DNA of 64,000 nt from Candidatus Gastranaerophilales bacterium (GCA_944325705.1 CALVBB010000007.1:1-64000), one strand, 5' to 3'; positions 43,532 to 53,041 are shown, counted from the stretch's first letter. Notes: generated by a model from the sequence alone, not told the origin. Numbers and translations: made by a program.

Positions 43532-44389
43532 CTACCTGCTGTAGACCTCGCCTAAAAAATCCGTCCAGTAATTTTTTCCTTCTTCTGTCGGGTGGGTATT
43601 TGTGAGAGCATAAAAAGCACAGGAAGTATTTTTAGGCATAGCGGATGTAGTATTTGAACAGTATGCTGCACCTATATTATTAAAATTGCCGCAGGTTCCA
43701 TTATTAATATTACAGGCTGGAGGATTGTTTTTGTGTTCTTGTCCTACCGGAATTACTGTTCCACTTATAGTGAATATAAACATAAAATAGTCGATTCCAT
43801 ATCTGTTAGGTCCCTTTTTACCATTTACGTCAACACAGATTACAGGGCCGTTCTGACCTGGTTTTGGGGCATCATTTAAAATAAACAAAGCTCCGGATAA
43901 GTTATTTACGAAGGCGGAATTATCGCACATAAAGGAAGAATTTTTGCCTGAACCGTTTGCTCCGCCGGAAAAACTGCTCCCGTTCAAATTATTCATATTA
44001 TACCACGGGATAAAATTGCCGTCACCATCATCGGTTCCTTGACCGCCTGATGTCAAATTTTTTGTACCTTTATAATAAGCAAATATTTTGTTTGCAATAG
44101 CAGGTTTCATACCTTCTCCTCCGGTAACAGAATAGTTTTCCTGTGCAGTGTACTCTGAAACTGAAATTCCATAATGAGCCTTAAATAATCCTGCAACCTG
44201 ATTTAATTCGGAATATGTTTTTAAAAAGGCTGTGTGAAGTTCTTTGTTTCTTGTCTTATTTATCAAAGCCGGCATTGTCATTGCAGATACAACTCCTATT
44301 ATTCCTAATGTTATAAGAACTTCTGCCAATGTAAATGCAAATTTTGCACTGGCTGTCGAGTTCAGCTGGAAATTACCCATCATCATCAT
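43532..44389 (-). CDS. type IV pilin-like protein
   Basis: About 285 residues. AAAAAGGAG is followed directly by four ATG codons in a row; the third or fourth is best spaced, so the start is uncertain by up to three residues. A leader of ~17 residues precedes FTLAEVLITLGIIG (Ala at -1). The mature part is Gly/Asn/Ser-rich with Cys in the second half (MCDNS, VICVDVNG, ACNINNGTCGN, YCSN) and carries DVNGKKGPNRYGIDYF. Divergent from the XRE gene at 44503 across a 37-bp perfect inverted repeat. Confidence 0.88.
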   Translation of the reverse strand: MMMMGNFQLNSTASAKFAFTLAEVLITLGIIGVVSAMTMPALINKTRNKELHTAFLKTYSELNQVAGLFKAHYGISVSEYTAQENYSVTGGEGMKPAIANKIFAYYKGTKNLTSGGQGTDDGDGNFIPWYNMNNLNGSSFSGGANGSGKNSSFMCDNSAFVNNLSGALFILNDAPKPGQNGPVICVDVNGKKGPNRYGIDYFMFIFTISGTVIPVGQEHKNNPPACNINNGTCGNFNNIGAAYCSNTTSAMPKNTSCAFYALTNTHPTEEGKNYWTDFLGEVYSR

Positions 44390-44430
44390 CTCCTTTTTAA
44401 GAGAATAATAGCATTATATATTTATTAAGT

Positions 44431-44467
44431 CAATATATAATACTATATTATATAGTATTATATATTG
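44431..44467. promoter_or_regulatory. 37-bp perfect inverted repeat between pilin and XRE gene
   Basis: Arms of 17 bases (CAATATATAATACTATA and its complement) around TTA. It lies 42 bp from the pilin start region and 36 bp from the XRE start, and contains TATAAT-like words in both directions. Likely a shared promoter/operator for the divergent pair. Confidence 0.7.
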
Positions 44468-44502
44468 TTTATAGAGTAATAAAATACTCATATCATTAAT
44501 AT

Positions 44503-44724
44503 ATGAATGATAATGAATTATTTGCCAGAATTGCTTTGAATGTACGTGTTGAGCGTACAATAAAACGGTTAACACAGGCACAGCTTGCCGAGCTTATAGA
44601 TGTTCATGAAAAATATATCGGAAAAATTGAAGCGGGAAAACAGAATATAACAATTAAAACTCTGAATAAACTCGCAAATGCTTTGAATATTGATGTTTGC
44701 AGACTGTTAGAAGAAAAAAACTAA
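44503..44724 (+). CDS. XRE-family HTH regulator divergent from a pilin
   Basis: 73 residues, essentially a bare HTH_3 domain: NVRVERTIKRLTQAQLAELI, then DVHEKYIGKIEAGKQNITIK and LNKLANALNIDVCRLL. Such proteins are usually autoregulated repressors. Its partner is the pilin at 43532-44389. valS follows 78 bp downstream and may be read through, since no terminator separates them. Confidence 0.9.
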   Translation: MNDNELFARIALNVRVERTIKRLTQAQLAELIDVHEKYIGKIEAGKQNITIKTLNKLANALNIDVCRLLEEKN

Positions 44725-44802
44725 TGGGGCTTTCATTTTGTGTTTTAAAAATTTTTTTGTGTTATCTTTATGTTATACGATAAACATAAGAGGGATTTTT
44801 AT

Positions 44803-47472
44803 ATGACAGCAACCAAGATAGACGATTTACCTACAGTTTATAATGCAAAAGAAACAGAGGAAAGGATATATAAATTCTGGGAGGAAGGCGAATTTTTTAA
44901 GGCTGATGCAAAAAGCAAAAAACCGCCTTATTCAATTGTAATTCCTCCGCCGAACGTTACGGGTGTGCTTCACATGGGGCACGCGTTAGACGAAACCCTG
45001 CAGGATATTCTTACGCGCTATCACCGTATGTCAGGGTTTGAAACTCTCTGGCTTCCGGGAACAGACCATGCCGGAATTGCAACACAGAATGTTGTTGAGA
45101 AAAAACTCAGAGAAAGAGGGCTTTCCCGTTACGATTTAGGTCGCGAAAAGTTTCTTGAAGAAACCTGGCAGTGGGCAAACGACCACAAAAGTGCTATCTT
45201 AGATCAGTGTAAGCGTCTTGGAGCCTCTTTTGACCGCTCAAGAGAAAGGTTTACTTTTGATGAAGGCTGTTCTGATGCTGTTAAAGAGGTTTTTGTAAGA
45301 CTTTATGAAAAAGGCTTGATTTACAAAGGTAAATATATTGTAAACTGGTGCCCTCGCTGTCAGTCCGCAATTTCCGACGTTGAAACCGAATATGCTACAG
45401 AGCAGGGGCATCTGTGGGAAATCTCTTATCCGCTTAAAGGCGAATCCGGTGCGATTATTGTTGCAACAACCCGTCCTGAAACTATTTTCGGTGATGTGGC
45501 AATTGCCGTTAATCCTACAGATTACAAGTATTCAGAACTTATCGGCAAAACTGTTATTATTCCGCTTTCCGGCAGAGAAATTCCGATTATTGCAGATGAG
45601 TATGTTGATAAATCTTTTGGTACCGGTGCTGTTAAGATTACACCTGCTCATGACCCGAATGATTTTGAAGTAGGCAAGCGGCATGGTTTGAATCCTATTT
45701 GGGTAATTGATGAACAGGGCAAGATGATAGCATGCGGCGCTGTTCCTCCTGAATTTCACGGTTTGGACAGATACGAAGCAAGAGAAAAAATTATAGGAAT
45801 GCTTTCTTATAAGAACTTCCTCCTCAGAACCCGCGACCACGAGCATAATGTCGGCAAATGTCAGCGCTGCGGAACTACAATTGAACCTCTTCTTTCAGAA
45901 CAGTGGTTTGTTAAAATGGAACCGCTTGCAAAAGAAGCTATTGCAGCTGTTAAAGACGGAAGGATTAAGTTCGTTCCGGAACGCTGGGAAAAGAATTATC
46001 TCGGCTGGATGGAAAACATCCGCGACTGGTGTATTTCGCGCCAGTTATGGTGGGGCCACCAGATTCCAGCATACTACCATAATCAGACCGGCGAAATGGT
46101 TGTTGCAAAAGAAAATCCGGATCCTGAAAATTACACTCAGGACAGTGATGTTCTTGATACGTGGTTCTCGTCAGGCCTGTGGCCTTTCTCAACTATGGGC
46201 TGGCCTGATACTGAAAGCCCTGATTTCAAAAAATTCTACCCTACATCAGTTCTTGTGACAGGGTTTGATATTATTTTCTTCTGGGTTGCAAGAATGATTA
46301 CAATGGGGCTTGAGTTTACAGGAAAGGCTCCGTTCCCGGTCGTTTATATCCACGGACTTATCAGGGACGAAAAAGGTCAGAAGATGTCTAAATCCAAAGG
46401 CAACACAATTGACCCTGTCAAAATTATTGATAAGTACGGTTCTGACGCCCTGAGGTTTACAATGACTTCACTTTGTACTTACGGCGGTCAGGATATTAAA
46501 ATCAGCGATGAAAGATTTGAATACGGCAGAAACTTTGCCAACAAAATCTGGAATGCCTCAAGGTTTGTGTTAATGAATCTTGAAGGTGTTGACGATAAAG
46601 AAATTGATTTTGATAATCTTACAATTGCCGATAAGTGGATTCTGGATAAGCTTAACAATACCGCAAAAGAAATCAATAACTGTATTGCAGAATACAGAAT
46701 AGGCGAAACCGCTCATATTCTGTATGATTTCTTCTGGAATTCATACTGCGACTGGTATGTTGAAATTGCAAAAATTCAGCTGCAAGATGTCGAATTGAAG
46801 GCTAATACCCAGCGTGTATTGAGATATGTTCTTGATATGTCGTTGAGGATGCTTCATCCAATAATGCCTCATATCACAGAGAGTGTATGGCAGTTAATCC
46901 CGCACGGTTTATCAGAATATGACGACGGCGTTCTTTCTAAAGCTATTATTGTTGCGAAATTCCCTGTGTATGATGAAAAACTGGCGTTTTCGAAAGAAGC
47001 TGAAGAAATGGAACTTGTCTTTGAAACTATTAAATCTCTGCGTAACGTTCGCCAGAGCTTTAATATCTCGCCTTCGCTGAAAGTTGATATTGAAATAAGA
47101 GCCGATAAAAAGGAAAAAACTGTTTTTGAAGCAATAGAATCTTATATCAGACGTCTGGCAAAAGTTGAGAAAATTTCTTACGCGGATGTAAATGCTCCGA
47201 TCCCGCAAAAGACAGCAACAGCGGTGGTTTCTGCGTCAAAAATCGTTCTTAATCTTGAAAACTTGATAGATTTCAATGAGGAAATTAAGCGCCAGCAAAA
47301 GAAACTAGACAAATTAACAGGTGAGAAAAAATCGCTTCAAGGCAGAATTGATAATCCGAAATTTGTTGCCAATGCACCGAAAGAACTGATTGAACAGACA
47401 AAGGAACGTATCGCAGAGATTTCGGTACAGGAAAATGCCATAAATGATTTAATAGGATCGTTAAAGGCATAA
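44803..47472 (+). CDS. valS: valyl-tRNA synthetase
   Basis: Class I aminoacyl-tRNA synthetase charging tRNA-Val, with an editing domain. 889 residues from the ATG at 44803. HIGH variant HMGH at 57-60; CP1 editing domain with ATTRPETIFGD; WFVKMEPLA; GHQIPAYY; KMSKS at ~527 (KMSKSKGNTIDP); anticodon-binding region and a C-terminal coiled-coil arm (EIKRQQKKLDKLTGEKKSLQ). Complete. Confidence 0.97.
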   Translation: MTATKIDDLPTVYNAKETEERIYKFWEEGEFFKADAKSKKPPYSIVIPPPNVTGVLHMGHALDETLQDILTRYHRMSGFETLWLPGTDHAGIATQNVVEKKLRERGLSRYDLGREKFLEETWQWANDHKSAILDQCKRLGASFDRSRERFTFDEGCSDAVKEVFVRLYEKGLIYKGKYIVNWCPRCQSAISDVETEYATEQGHLWEISYPLKGESGAIIVATTRPETIFGDVAIAVNPTDYKYSELIGKTVIIPLSGREIPIIADEYVDKSFGTGAVKITPAHDPNDFEVGKRHGLNPIWVIDEQGKMIACGAVPPEFHGLDRYEAREKIIGMLSYKNFLLRTRDHEHNVGKCQRCGTTIEPLLSEQWFVKMEPLAKEAIAAVKDGRIKFVPERWEKNYLGWMENIRDWCISRQLWWGHQIPAYYHNQTGEMVVAKENPDPENYTQDSDVLDTWFSSGLWPFSTMGWPDTESPDFKKFYPTSVLVTGFDIIFFWVARMITMGLEFTGKAPFPVVYIHGLIRDEKGQKMSKSKGNTIDPVKIIDKYGSDALRFTMTSLCTYGGQDIKISDERFEYGRNFANKIWNASRFVLMNLEGVDDKEIDFDNLTIADKWILDKLNNTAKEINNCIAEYRIGETAHILYDFFWNSYCDWYVEIAKIQLQDVELKANTQRVLRYVLDMSLRMLHPIMPHITESVWQLIPHGLSEYDDGVLSKAIIVAKFPVYDEKLAFSKEAEEMELVFETIKSLRNVRQSFNISPSLKVDIEIRADKKEKTVFEAIESYIRRLAKVEKISYADVNAPIPQKTATAVVSASKIVLNLENLIDFNEEIKRQQKKLDKLTGEKKSLQGRIDNPKFVANAPKELIEQTKERIAEISVQENAINDLIGSLKA

Positions 47473-47493
47473 CCCCGCTAAATGAGATAAATT

Positions 47494-47524
47494 CAGGTGT
47501 TTGTCAGGTGTAAACGCCTGTTTT
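47494..47524 (+). terminator. terminator after valS
   Basis: Stem CAGGTGTTT/AAACGCCTG (one G-T pair) followed by T4. Confidence 0.6.
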
Positions 47525-47569
47525 CAGTGCGATAAATGGTTAAATTTTGTTAAAGAAGCTTAAAAAACC

Positions 47570-47598
47570 TTTACATATTGACAAAAATCTGCTAAAAT
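47570..47598 (+). promoter_or_regulatory. promoter of rpsA
   Basis: TTTACA (47570-47575), 17 nt, then TGC-TAAAAT (47590-47598), an extended -10. The TTGACA at 47578 is too close to pair with this -10. Confidence 0.6.
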
Positions 47599-47642
47599 AG
47601 TAGCAACGTTTATAGTTATATGTCTAGGACAATGGAGTAAAA

Positions 47643-48707
47643 ATGACATCAAGTGAATTAGATTTTGAAGAATTGCTGAAGAAATATGATTACAATTTTC
47701 AAAAAGGCGATTTAGTAAAAGGTATCGTATGCGGATACGACAGTCAGGGCGTGATGGTTGACATCGGCGCAAAAACAATTGCGGTTGTTCCTACCAGAGA
47801 AGCCGTTGACAAGGATGAAAAAGTTGAGGATAAATTTGAAAAAGGCAAAGAATACGAGTTTTTGATTATACGCGAAGAAGATGAGGATGGCAAATTTCTT
47901 CTTTCTCGCAAAAAAGTTGACTTTGCTTACGCCTGGAAAGAACTTGAAAAAGCAAAAGCTACTGATGAAACTATTCTCGGTACTGTTGCCGGAATTGTTA
48001 AAGGTGGTGTTCTTGTTGAAATTTCAGGCGTAAGAGGGTTTGTTCCTTCTTCTCAGCTTCGAACTAAAGAAACTGATCTGGAAGTGGGTTCAAAAATTGA
48101 ACTTAAAATTCTTACACTCGACAGCCAGCAGAATAACTTTATTCTTTCAAATAAAAAAGTTTATGAGGACAGCGCTGTTGAAGCACGAAAAAATGTATTC
48201 TCTCAAATTGAACCGGGGCAGATTGTTAAAGGTGATGTTGTAAGAATTACTGACTTTGGCGCATTTATTGATCTTGGCGGTATTGACGGCCTCCTGCCGT
48301 TGTCACAGCTTTCATGGAGATGGATTGACCATCCGACAGATATTTTGAAGGTTGGTGACAAAATTGATGTAGAGGTTATCGCAGTTGATCATGATAAACA
48401 ACGTGTTTCGTTAAGCTTGAAAAACCTTGAGCCTGATCCATGGCTTGAGGCAGAAAAACAAATTAAAGAAGGCGATAAAGTAGAAGGTACTATTACAAGA
48501 ATTAAGCATTTCGGTGCATTTGTAGAAGTATTTCCGGGTGTTGAAGCGTTATTGCCGCATAACGAAGTCGTTGAACTCCAGAACAGAGATGGAAATATTC
48601 TGCAGGTAGGAGATAAGGTGATGACCTATATCCTGAAATTCAATCCTACAGACAAACGCATTGCATTGACTGTTACCGAACCAAAAGCTGAAGATTCTGC
48701 AGAATAA
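47643..48707 (+). CDS. rpsA: 30S ribosomal protein S1
   Basis: mRNA-binding S1 protein. 354 residues with four S1 (OB-fold) domains at roughly 20-85, 100-170, 190-262 and 275-345; the third (KGDVVRITDFGAFIDLGGID) and fourth (GTITRIKHFGAFVEV) are the most typical. Shorter than the six-domain proteobacterial S1 and similar in size to cyanobacterial forms. Own promoter and terminator. Confidence 0.92.
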   Translation: MTSSELDFEELLKKYDYNFQKGDLVKGIVCGYDSQGVMVDIGAKTIAVVPTREAVDKDEKVEDKFEKGKEYEFLIIREEDEDGKFLLSRKKVDFAYAWKELEKAKATDETILGTVAGIVKGGVLVEISGVRGFVPSSQLRTKETDLEVGSKIELKILTLDSQQNNFILSNKKVYEDSAVEARKNVFSQIEPGQIVKGDVVRITDFGAFIDLGGIDGLLPLSQLSWRWIDHPTDILKVGDKIDVEVIAVDHDKQRVSLSLKNLEPDPWLEAEKQIKEGDKVEGTITRIKHFGAFVEVFPGVEALLPHNEVVELQNRDGNILQVGDKVMTYILKFNPTDKRIALTVTEPKAEDSAE

Positions 48708-48724
48708 TGGTATAGATAAAAGAC

Positions 48725-48753
48725 AAAAAGGCCGCTTTTTGAGCGGTCTTTTT
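48725..48753 (+). terminator. terminator after rpsA
   Basis: Stem AGGCCGCT/AGCGGTCT with a T4-G loop, A5 before and T5 after. Confidence 0.9.
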
Positions 48754-48894
48754 AATTAGAAGTTTTGTGTTCTCATGCAATGTTTCTACATTAAAAATTC
48801 TAAATTTGGAAGTTTTTCTACTTCAGATACTGTATTTTTTTGATAAAGCGTGTATAAATTTTTTTAAAGTACCGTATAATTTATTATAGTTATG

Positions 48895-48922
48895 TTGACT
48901 TTTCAAAAAACATAATTATAAG
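48895..48922 (+). promoter_or_regulatory. putative promoter of the 49-52 kb cluster
   Basis: TTGACT (48895-48900), 16 nt, then TATAAG (48917-48922), 47 nt before the next gene. Confidence 0.45.
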
Positions 48923-48969
48923 AAAAAATGTAGTAGATTAAAGAGTTTAAACATGAAGGAGAGTGCCTT

Positions 48970-50490
48970 ATGGGTATGGCAGCGTCACAGGCAAGATATT
49001 TGGGCTTAACAGCAAGAAAAACTAACGTTGAATATGAAGGGCAGCAGATTAACCAGGCTCGTACAGCACTGGCTAATCAGAGCGCAAATACATTTAATGA
49101 TCTTCTTGCGCTTGAAGTTCCAACAGCACCAAGCACTCAGGATTATACAACTTTAAAATACACATATACTGATGGAACTTATGATGAAGAAATTTCAAGC
49201 ATGTCAGAGCTTCAAAATGATCCTGACGGTTACAACTATCTTGTAACACATTTCCACTTCGCGGATGTGTTTACGGGTATTCAGAACAGGCTTGCTAATC
49301 CGCAGGTTGTTGAAGGTGATGTGTCAACAAAAGGTTCTACTTCACGTGATGATATAGGATTTTTAGAACAGCCGACATATACGGTTAACGGTTATGAAGC
49401 AACAACTTACGATCAGGCTAATGGTCCTCAAAGAGATGCTTTTGAAAGATTATCCGCACAATATCCGGATATGAATGCTGACGATATGATGACATATACC
49501 AGTGCAGACGGCGTTATCCACTTTGTTTCACGAACAGAACTCGGAGGAACCGGTGATATTCAGGACAGATATATTGATCCAAATACAGATACCGCAACAG
49601 AGGTAACAACATTAAGAGGCAACATTACGGCAACAGAACCTGTAAACAGAACATATACAGTTGACGGACACCCTGTAACTGCTTATGATCCGACCAATCT
49701 TGACCAGAAAAAAGTTTATGATAAACTTGCTTCTGATTATCCTTCAATAGGAAATAATGCAGATGATTTAAGATGTTATACAGATGATGACGGTAATTTG
49801 CACTTTGTATCACAGGCTGCGTTAGAGGGAACAGAGGATATTACAGATTACTATGTTGAAGCCGGTATTCCGACTTATGTAGGCAACTGCGAACTGACAA
49901 GATACGATTCTACAGATCCTGATCAGAAAGCAGCTTATGAACAAATACTGAAAGACTGGCCGGATACGGACTTTGCACTTGCAGATCCTGAGGATATTTA
50001 CGTTTGGGAATATCAGGGACAGACAAGATTTGCCTGTGCAAGCGACCTTACAAGTTCATCAATAAGCGGACTGGATCAATCGCTTCCTACAGAAAATCAG
50101 GACAGACTGACTTATTATATCGCTCAAAATGTTAAAACAAAAATTGAAGTTACTGAAAAAGCAATGATTGACCTTGATGAAACAGGGCGTCCGCAGTCAA
50201 TCAAGTATCAGGATTCTTCTGTAGTTCATTATCTTAATACAGAAACCGAAACTGATGAGGCTGCTTATCAGGATGCTATGAACCAGTATAACTATGATAT
50301 GCAGGTATATGAAAAAGCAATCCAGGATATTAACGCTAAAACAGAAAGAATTCAGGAGCAGGATAGAACTCTGGAACTCAGACTGCGTCAGCTTGATACC
50401 GAGCAGGAAGCTCTCCAGACTGAGATGGAAGCTGTTAAAAAAGTTATTGATAAAAATATCGAATCTACCTTCAAAACATTTGATTCATAG
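48970..50490 (+). CDS. unknown 506-residue protein with three internal repeats and coiled-coil end
   Basis: Not recognised. GAAGGAG upstream; N-terminus MGMAASQARYLGLTARKTNV, no signal peptide or membrane segment. Three imperfect ~70-residue repeats at ~137-207, ~230-300 and ~303-370, each with a TYV/YTV-x-G...Y-D opening, an acidic DL/DI-x-x-Y stretch and a closing Phe-containing strand (IHFVSR, LHFVSQ, TRFACA). From ~385 a helical, Gln/Glu-rich coiled coil ends DKNIESTFKTFDS, which resembles the end of the 107-residue protein at 51914 (DKNIQHAFSY). The soluble helical ends recall export substrates or chaperones of flagellar-type systems, but this is inference. Confidence 0.8.
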   Translation: MGMAASQARYLGLTARKTNVEYEGQQINQARTALANQSANTFNDLLALEVPTAPSTQDYTTLKYTYTDGTYDEEISSMSELQNDPDGYNYLVTHFHFADVFTGIQNRLANPQVVEGDVSTKGSTSRDDIGFLEQPTYTVNGYEATTYDQANGPQRDAFERLSAQYPDMNADDMMTYTSADGVIHFVSRTELGGTGDIQDRYIDPNTDTATEVTTLRGNITATEPVNRTYTVDGHPVTAYDPTNLDQKKVYDKLASDYPSIGNNADDLRCYTDDDGNLHFVSQAALEGTEDITDYYVEAGIPTYVGNCELTRYDSTDPDQKAAYEQILKDWPDTDFALADPEDIYVWEYQGQTRFACASDLTSSSISGLDQSLPTENQDRLTYYIAQNVKTKIEVTEKAMIDLDETGRPQSIKYQDSSVVHYLNTETETDEAAYQDAMNQYNYDMQVYEKAIQDINAKTERIQEQDRTLELRLRQLDTEQEALQTEMEAVKKVIDKNIESTFKTFDS

Positions 50491-50520
50491 GTTTGATAAA
50501 AGGATTTATACGAGGTACAA

Positions 50521-51336
50521 ATGGCTTATAAGAATGACAGTTACTTGGTAATAGCAAACAAATTCGGCTCGGCAAGCGGAGATGCCAAAGCTCAATTGTG
50601 GGAAACTTATGATAAACTTCGTGATCTGACTGTTTCCGGAAGCGGAGCAGGTACCGGTTTTGAAATGACCGGTAGCTTTTTATACAGAATGGCAAGTTTG
50701 TTCGCTCCGTCATCTTTTGCTAATGTTTTCGGTGCATCAGAATCTATGAACGTTGCCGGTACTTCGTATTATTCTAATTTTACCGGAGCATCATCCTACG
50801 GTATAAATTCTTTATATAACTATTCAGGTTTCCCGAGTGGTGCTGCTCCTGTTTCCTGGGGGCTGGATGGATACTCTACCGGTGGTGCTGCTGGTATTAC
50901 CGGTTGGGGAACCGATACCGGTGTGGCAACAGGTTACGCTTCAAACTTAGGCGGCCTTGCCGATATTGCAAGCACTGCAGCTTACGGTGTAGGGGCTGCC
51001 AACGGTTACGGCTGGTTGGGACGCAATATTGTTCTGCCTGTTGCAAGTATAATTTCAGGATGGGGCGGTATTATGCAGGCCGCTGCGCCTTACCTCGGCG
51101 AATACGGGCTTCCTGCGATTGTAATGGGCAACCTGATGCAGGGTACTACTTCTGCGGCTCTTGCAGCTTATCAGAACGTAACCGGTAATATTACAGCAAA
51201 TGCAGATACAATCCTTTCAAACAAGGTTAGAAATATAGAAACTGTGTGCAAAATGCTTGATACACAGGGCGATGTAGTAAAGAAAATGCTTAAAGAGTCA
51301 ATTGAAGGCGATAGTAAGGCTATTCAGGATTTGTAA
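50521..51336 (+). CDS. unknown 271-residue Gly/Ser/Ala-rich protein
   Basis: Not recognised. ATG with GAGG upstream, 30 nt after the previous gene. No signal peptide at the N-terminus (MAYKNDSYLVIANKFG). Residues ~35-160 are very rich in Gly, Ser, Thr, Tyr and Asn; ~160-225 contain weakly hydrophobic stretches (LPVASIISGWGGIMQAAAPY) and the C-terminus is helical. Probably co-transcribed with the neighbours. Confidence 0.75.
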   Translation: MAYKNDSYLVIANKFGSASGDAKAQLWETYDKLRDLTVSGSGAGTGFEMTGSFLYRMASLFAPSSFANVFGASESMNVAGTSYYSNFTGASSYGINSLYNYSGFPSGAAPVSWGLDGYSTGGAAGITGWGTDTGVATGYASNLGGLADIASTAAYGVGAANGYGWLGRNIVLPVASIISGWGGIMQAAAPYLGEYGLPAIVMGNLMQGTTSAALAAYQNVTGNITANADTILSNKVRNIETVCKMLDTQGDVVKKMLKESIEGDSKAIQDL

Positions 51337-51340
51337 TATT

Positions 51341-51526
51341 ATGATTAAAAAATCAAAAACTAATATAGTGTCAGGTGTGTTTAACAAAATTGTAAAATTT
51401 TATTGCGGTCTGGGTGCACATTTCCTCAATCAATTAAAGTTTCAGCCGTATGTGCCGATAAATAGTGTGGAGAGCGAACAAGCTTCTCTTTCCGTAAATG
51501 TTGACAGTCAGAAATTGAATAATTAA
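51341..51526 (+). CDS. small unknown basic protein (61 residues)
   Basis: ATG at 51341, just after the previous stop, giving MIKKSKTNIVSGVFNKIVKF...; a weakly amphipathic N-terminal half and a polar tail. No clear ribosome binding site of its own. It could be coupled to the upstream gene or be a chance frame. Confidence 0.4.
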   Translation: MIKKSKTNIVSGVFNKIVKFYCGLGAHFLNQLKFQPYVPINSVESEQASLSVNVDSQKLNN

Positions 51527-51626
51527 TAACTTTAGATTAAGACATGTTAAAAAATATTACCGTTAAGGCAATAATTTTGTGGTAATTGTTTTTATATACA
51601 TGTAGGTCTAAAGTGTAAGGAGAAAA

Positions 51627-51899
51627 ATGCTTCGAGATACTTTAGAGATGAATATAAAAAGAATGCTAGACTTCTTGATATATTCAAGGAATTTCCTCAT
51701 CAGGAAAAACCCTTTAAAGGCAATGGTAAATTCGTTTGTAGACGGGTTAAAAGAATTTCTGACAATGAAGAAAAAACTGAAAATGGCTCAGTACAGATTG
51801 AATTATCACCAGCATCAATTCCAGAAAATGGAAAGGCTTATTGCAGAAAACAACCAGCACAGCTTCTTAAAGGGGAATAACCTGAACGAAACCAGATAA
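51627..51899 (+). CDS. small unknown helical basic protein (90 residues)
   Basis: AAGGAG upstream. Helical throughout, Lys/Arg/Gln-rich (MKKKLKMAQYRLNYHQHQFQ), no signal peptide. Fourteen nt before the next gene, so probably in one unit. Function unknown. Confidence 0.6.
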   Translation: MLRDTLEMNIKRMLDFLIYSRNFLIRKNPLKAMVNSFVDGLKEFLTMKKKLKMAQYRLNYHQHQFQKMERLIAENNQHSFLKGNNLNETR

Positions 51900-51913
51900 A
51901 GGAAGTGTGAATT

Positions 51914-52237
51914 ATGGGTGTCCTAACTGATACAATCAGAATGCAATATCTGAATAACGTAAAAATGGATCTGGAATACAAGATTCAACTCGTTACTCAG
52001 ACAAGAATGGGTTTGACACAAACCGGCAATGATTTAATGCAGATAGGCACTGATTATGATCCGGATTCTCCTATTGTAAAAACTCTCCAGCAGCGTCAGG
52101 CAAAATTAAAACTTCTTGAACAAAAATTAGAGCAGCAAATGATTCAGTATCAGACAAGATTAAAGATGGTTGAAACTGAACTTGCTTCCTGCCGGCAAAG
52201 ACTTGATAAGAATATCCAGCACGCATTCAGCTATTAA
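51914..52237 (+). CDS. small unknown coiled-coil protein (107 residues)
   Basis: AGGAAG upstream. Helical: MGVLTDTIRMQYLNNVKMDL at the start, then the coiled coil KTLQQRQAKLKLLEQKLEQQ; it ends LDKNIQHAFSY, similar to the C-terminus of the 506-residue protein at 48970. Size and composition resemble small helical secretion-system subunits, but no family is recognised. Confidence 0.75.
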   Translation: MGVLTDTIRMQYLNNVKMDLEYKIQLVTQTRMGLTQTGNDLMQIGTDYDPDSPIVKTLQQRQAKLKLLEQKLEQQMIQYQTRLKMVETELASCRQRLDKNIQHAFSY

Positions 52238-52325
52238 TTAATAAGCAATTAGTACTAACAGTACCCCACTTGCTGTTTTGCTTTAGCTACTAAAAATCTT
52301 CCAAAGCTCTCGACGGGCGCATTTA

Positions 52326-52925
52326 TTAAACTCCTGTCTGGATGAAAAGGCTGATAATATCATTCACGGCCGCAAACTGTTTTTGATATTTGTGCGCCTG
52401 AGATTCCAGTATATTAATTTGTTTTTTATATTCCATTATGTTATTCTGGCAGTCTTTAACAGACTGGTTCAAGCTTTCCTGAACCTGCTGTGCTTCCTGC
52501 AGAACCCCTGCCATTGAGATACCGAGCGCTTCCATTGTCTGCTTGATAATCTGGGCGCCTGTCTGTTTGGAAACCCCTGAAGGAAGTTTTGCAATGAGCT
52601 GTCTTAATACAGCAACATTTGATGGCAGTTCAAGATCTTCAGCTGCATTATTTGTGTGAAGTTCATTCATAGACGCAAGCGGTTCTTCTCTCTTAGGCTG
52701 GCTAAAATTAAATGCAGGACTGATTTGTTCATCCATATTATGCAGAATTGTTTCCTGGCTTTCCTGTGTATGAATTATGTCTGGTTCATATTCCTGAGGA
52801 CTGTTGTAAATAATGCCTCCGTTGTTAATTCCTGAATTTACCGGAGTAATCTCTATATCTGACTGCTGTTTTAAAGCTTCAACTATTTTTTTGCCTACAC
52901 CTTCTGTTATTTTATTGCTTGCCAT
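52326..52925 (-). CDS. unknown 199-residue protein with C-terminal coiled coil
   Basis: Not recognised. GAGG five bases before the ATG. The N-terminal half is polar, Asn/Gln/Glu-rich and probably disordered; ~105-140 (VAVLRQLIAKLPSGVSKQTG) is a compact helical segment; ~145-190 is a coiled coil. Minus strand, convergent to the 51.9 kb gene. Confidence 0.7.
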   Translation of the reverse strand: MASNKITEGVGKKIVEALKQQSDIEITPVNSGINNGGIIYNSPQEYEPDIIHTQESQETILHNMDEQISPAFNFSQPKREEPLASMNELHTNNAAEDLELPSNVAVLRQLIAKLPSGVSKQTGAQIIKQTMEALGISMAGVLQEAQQVQESLNQSVKDCQNNIMEYKKQINILESQAHKYQKQFAAVNDIISLFIQTGV

Positions 52926-53041
52926 TTTTTCCTCTATGATTTTATCTGAACAATGATAATTATATTAAAGACAAAAATATATTTCAACAGTTCAAGCGGA
53001 TAAGAAGCTGTATGATTACGAAATAATAAGATTTTGTAAAA

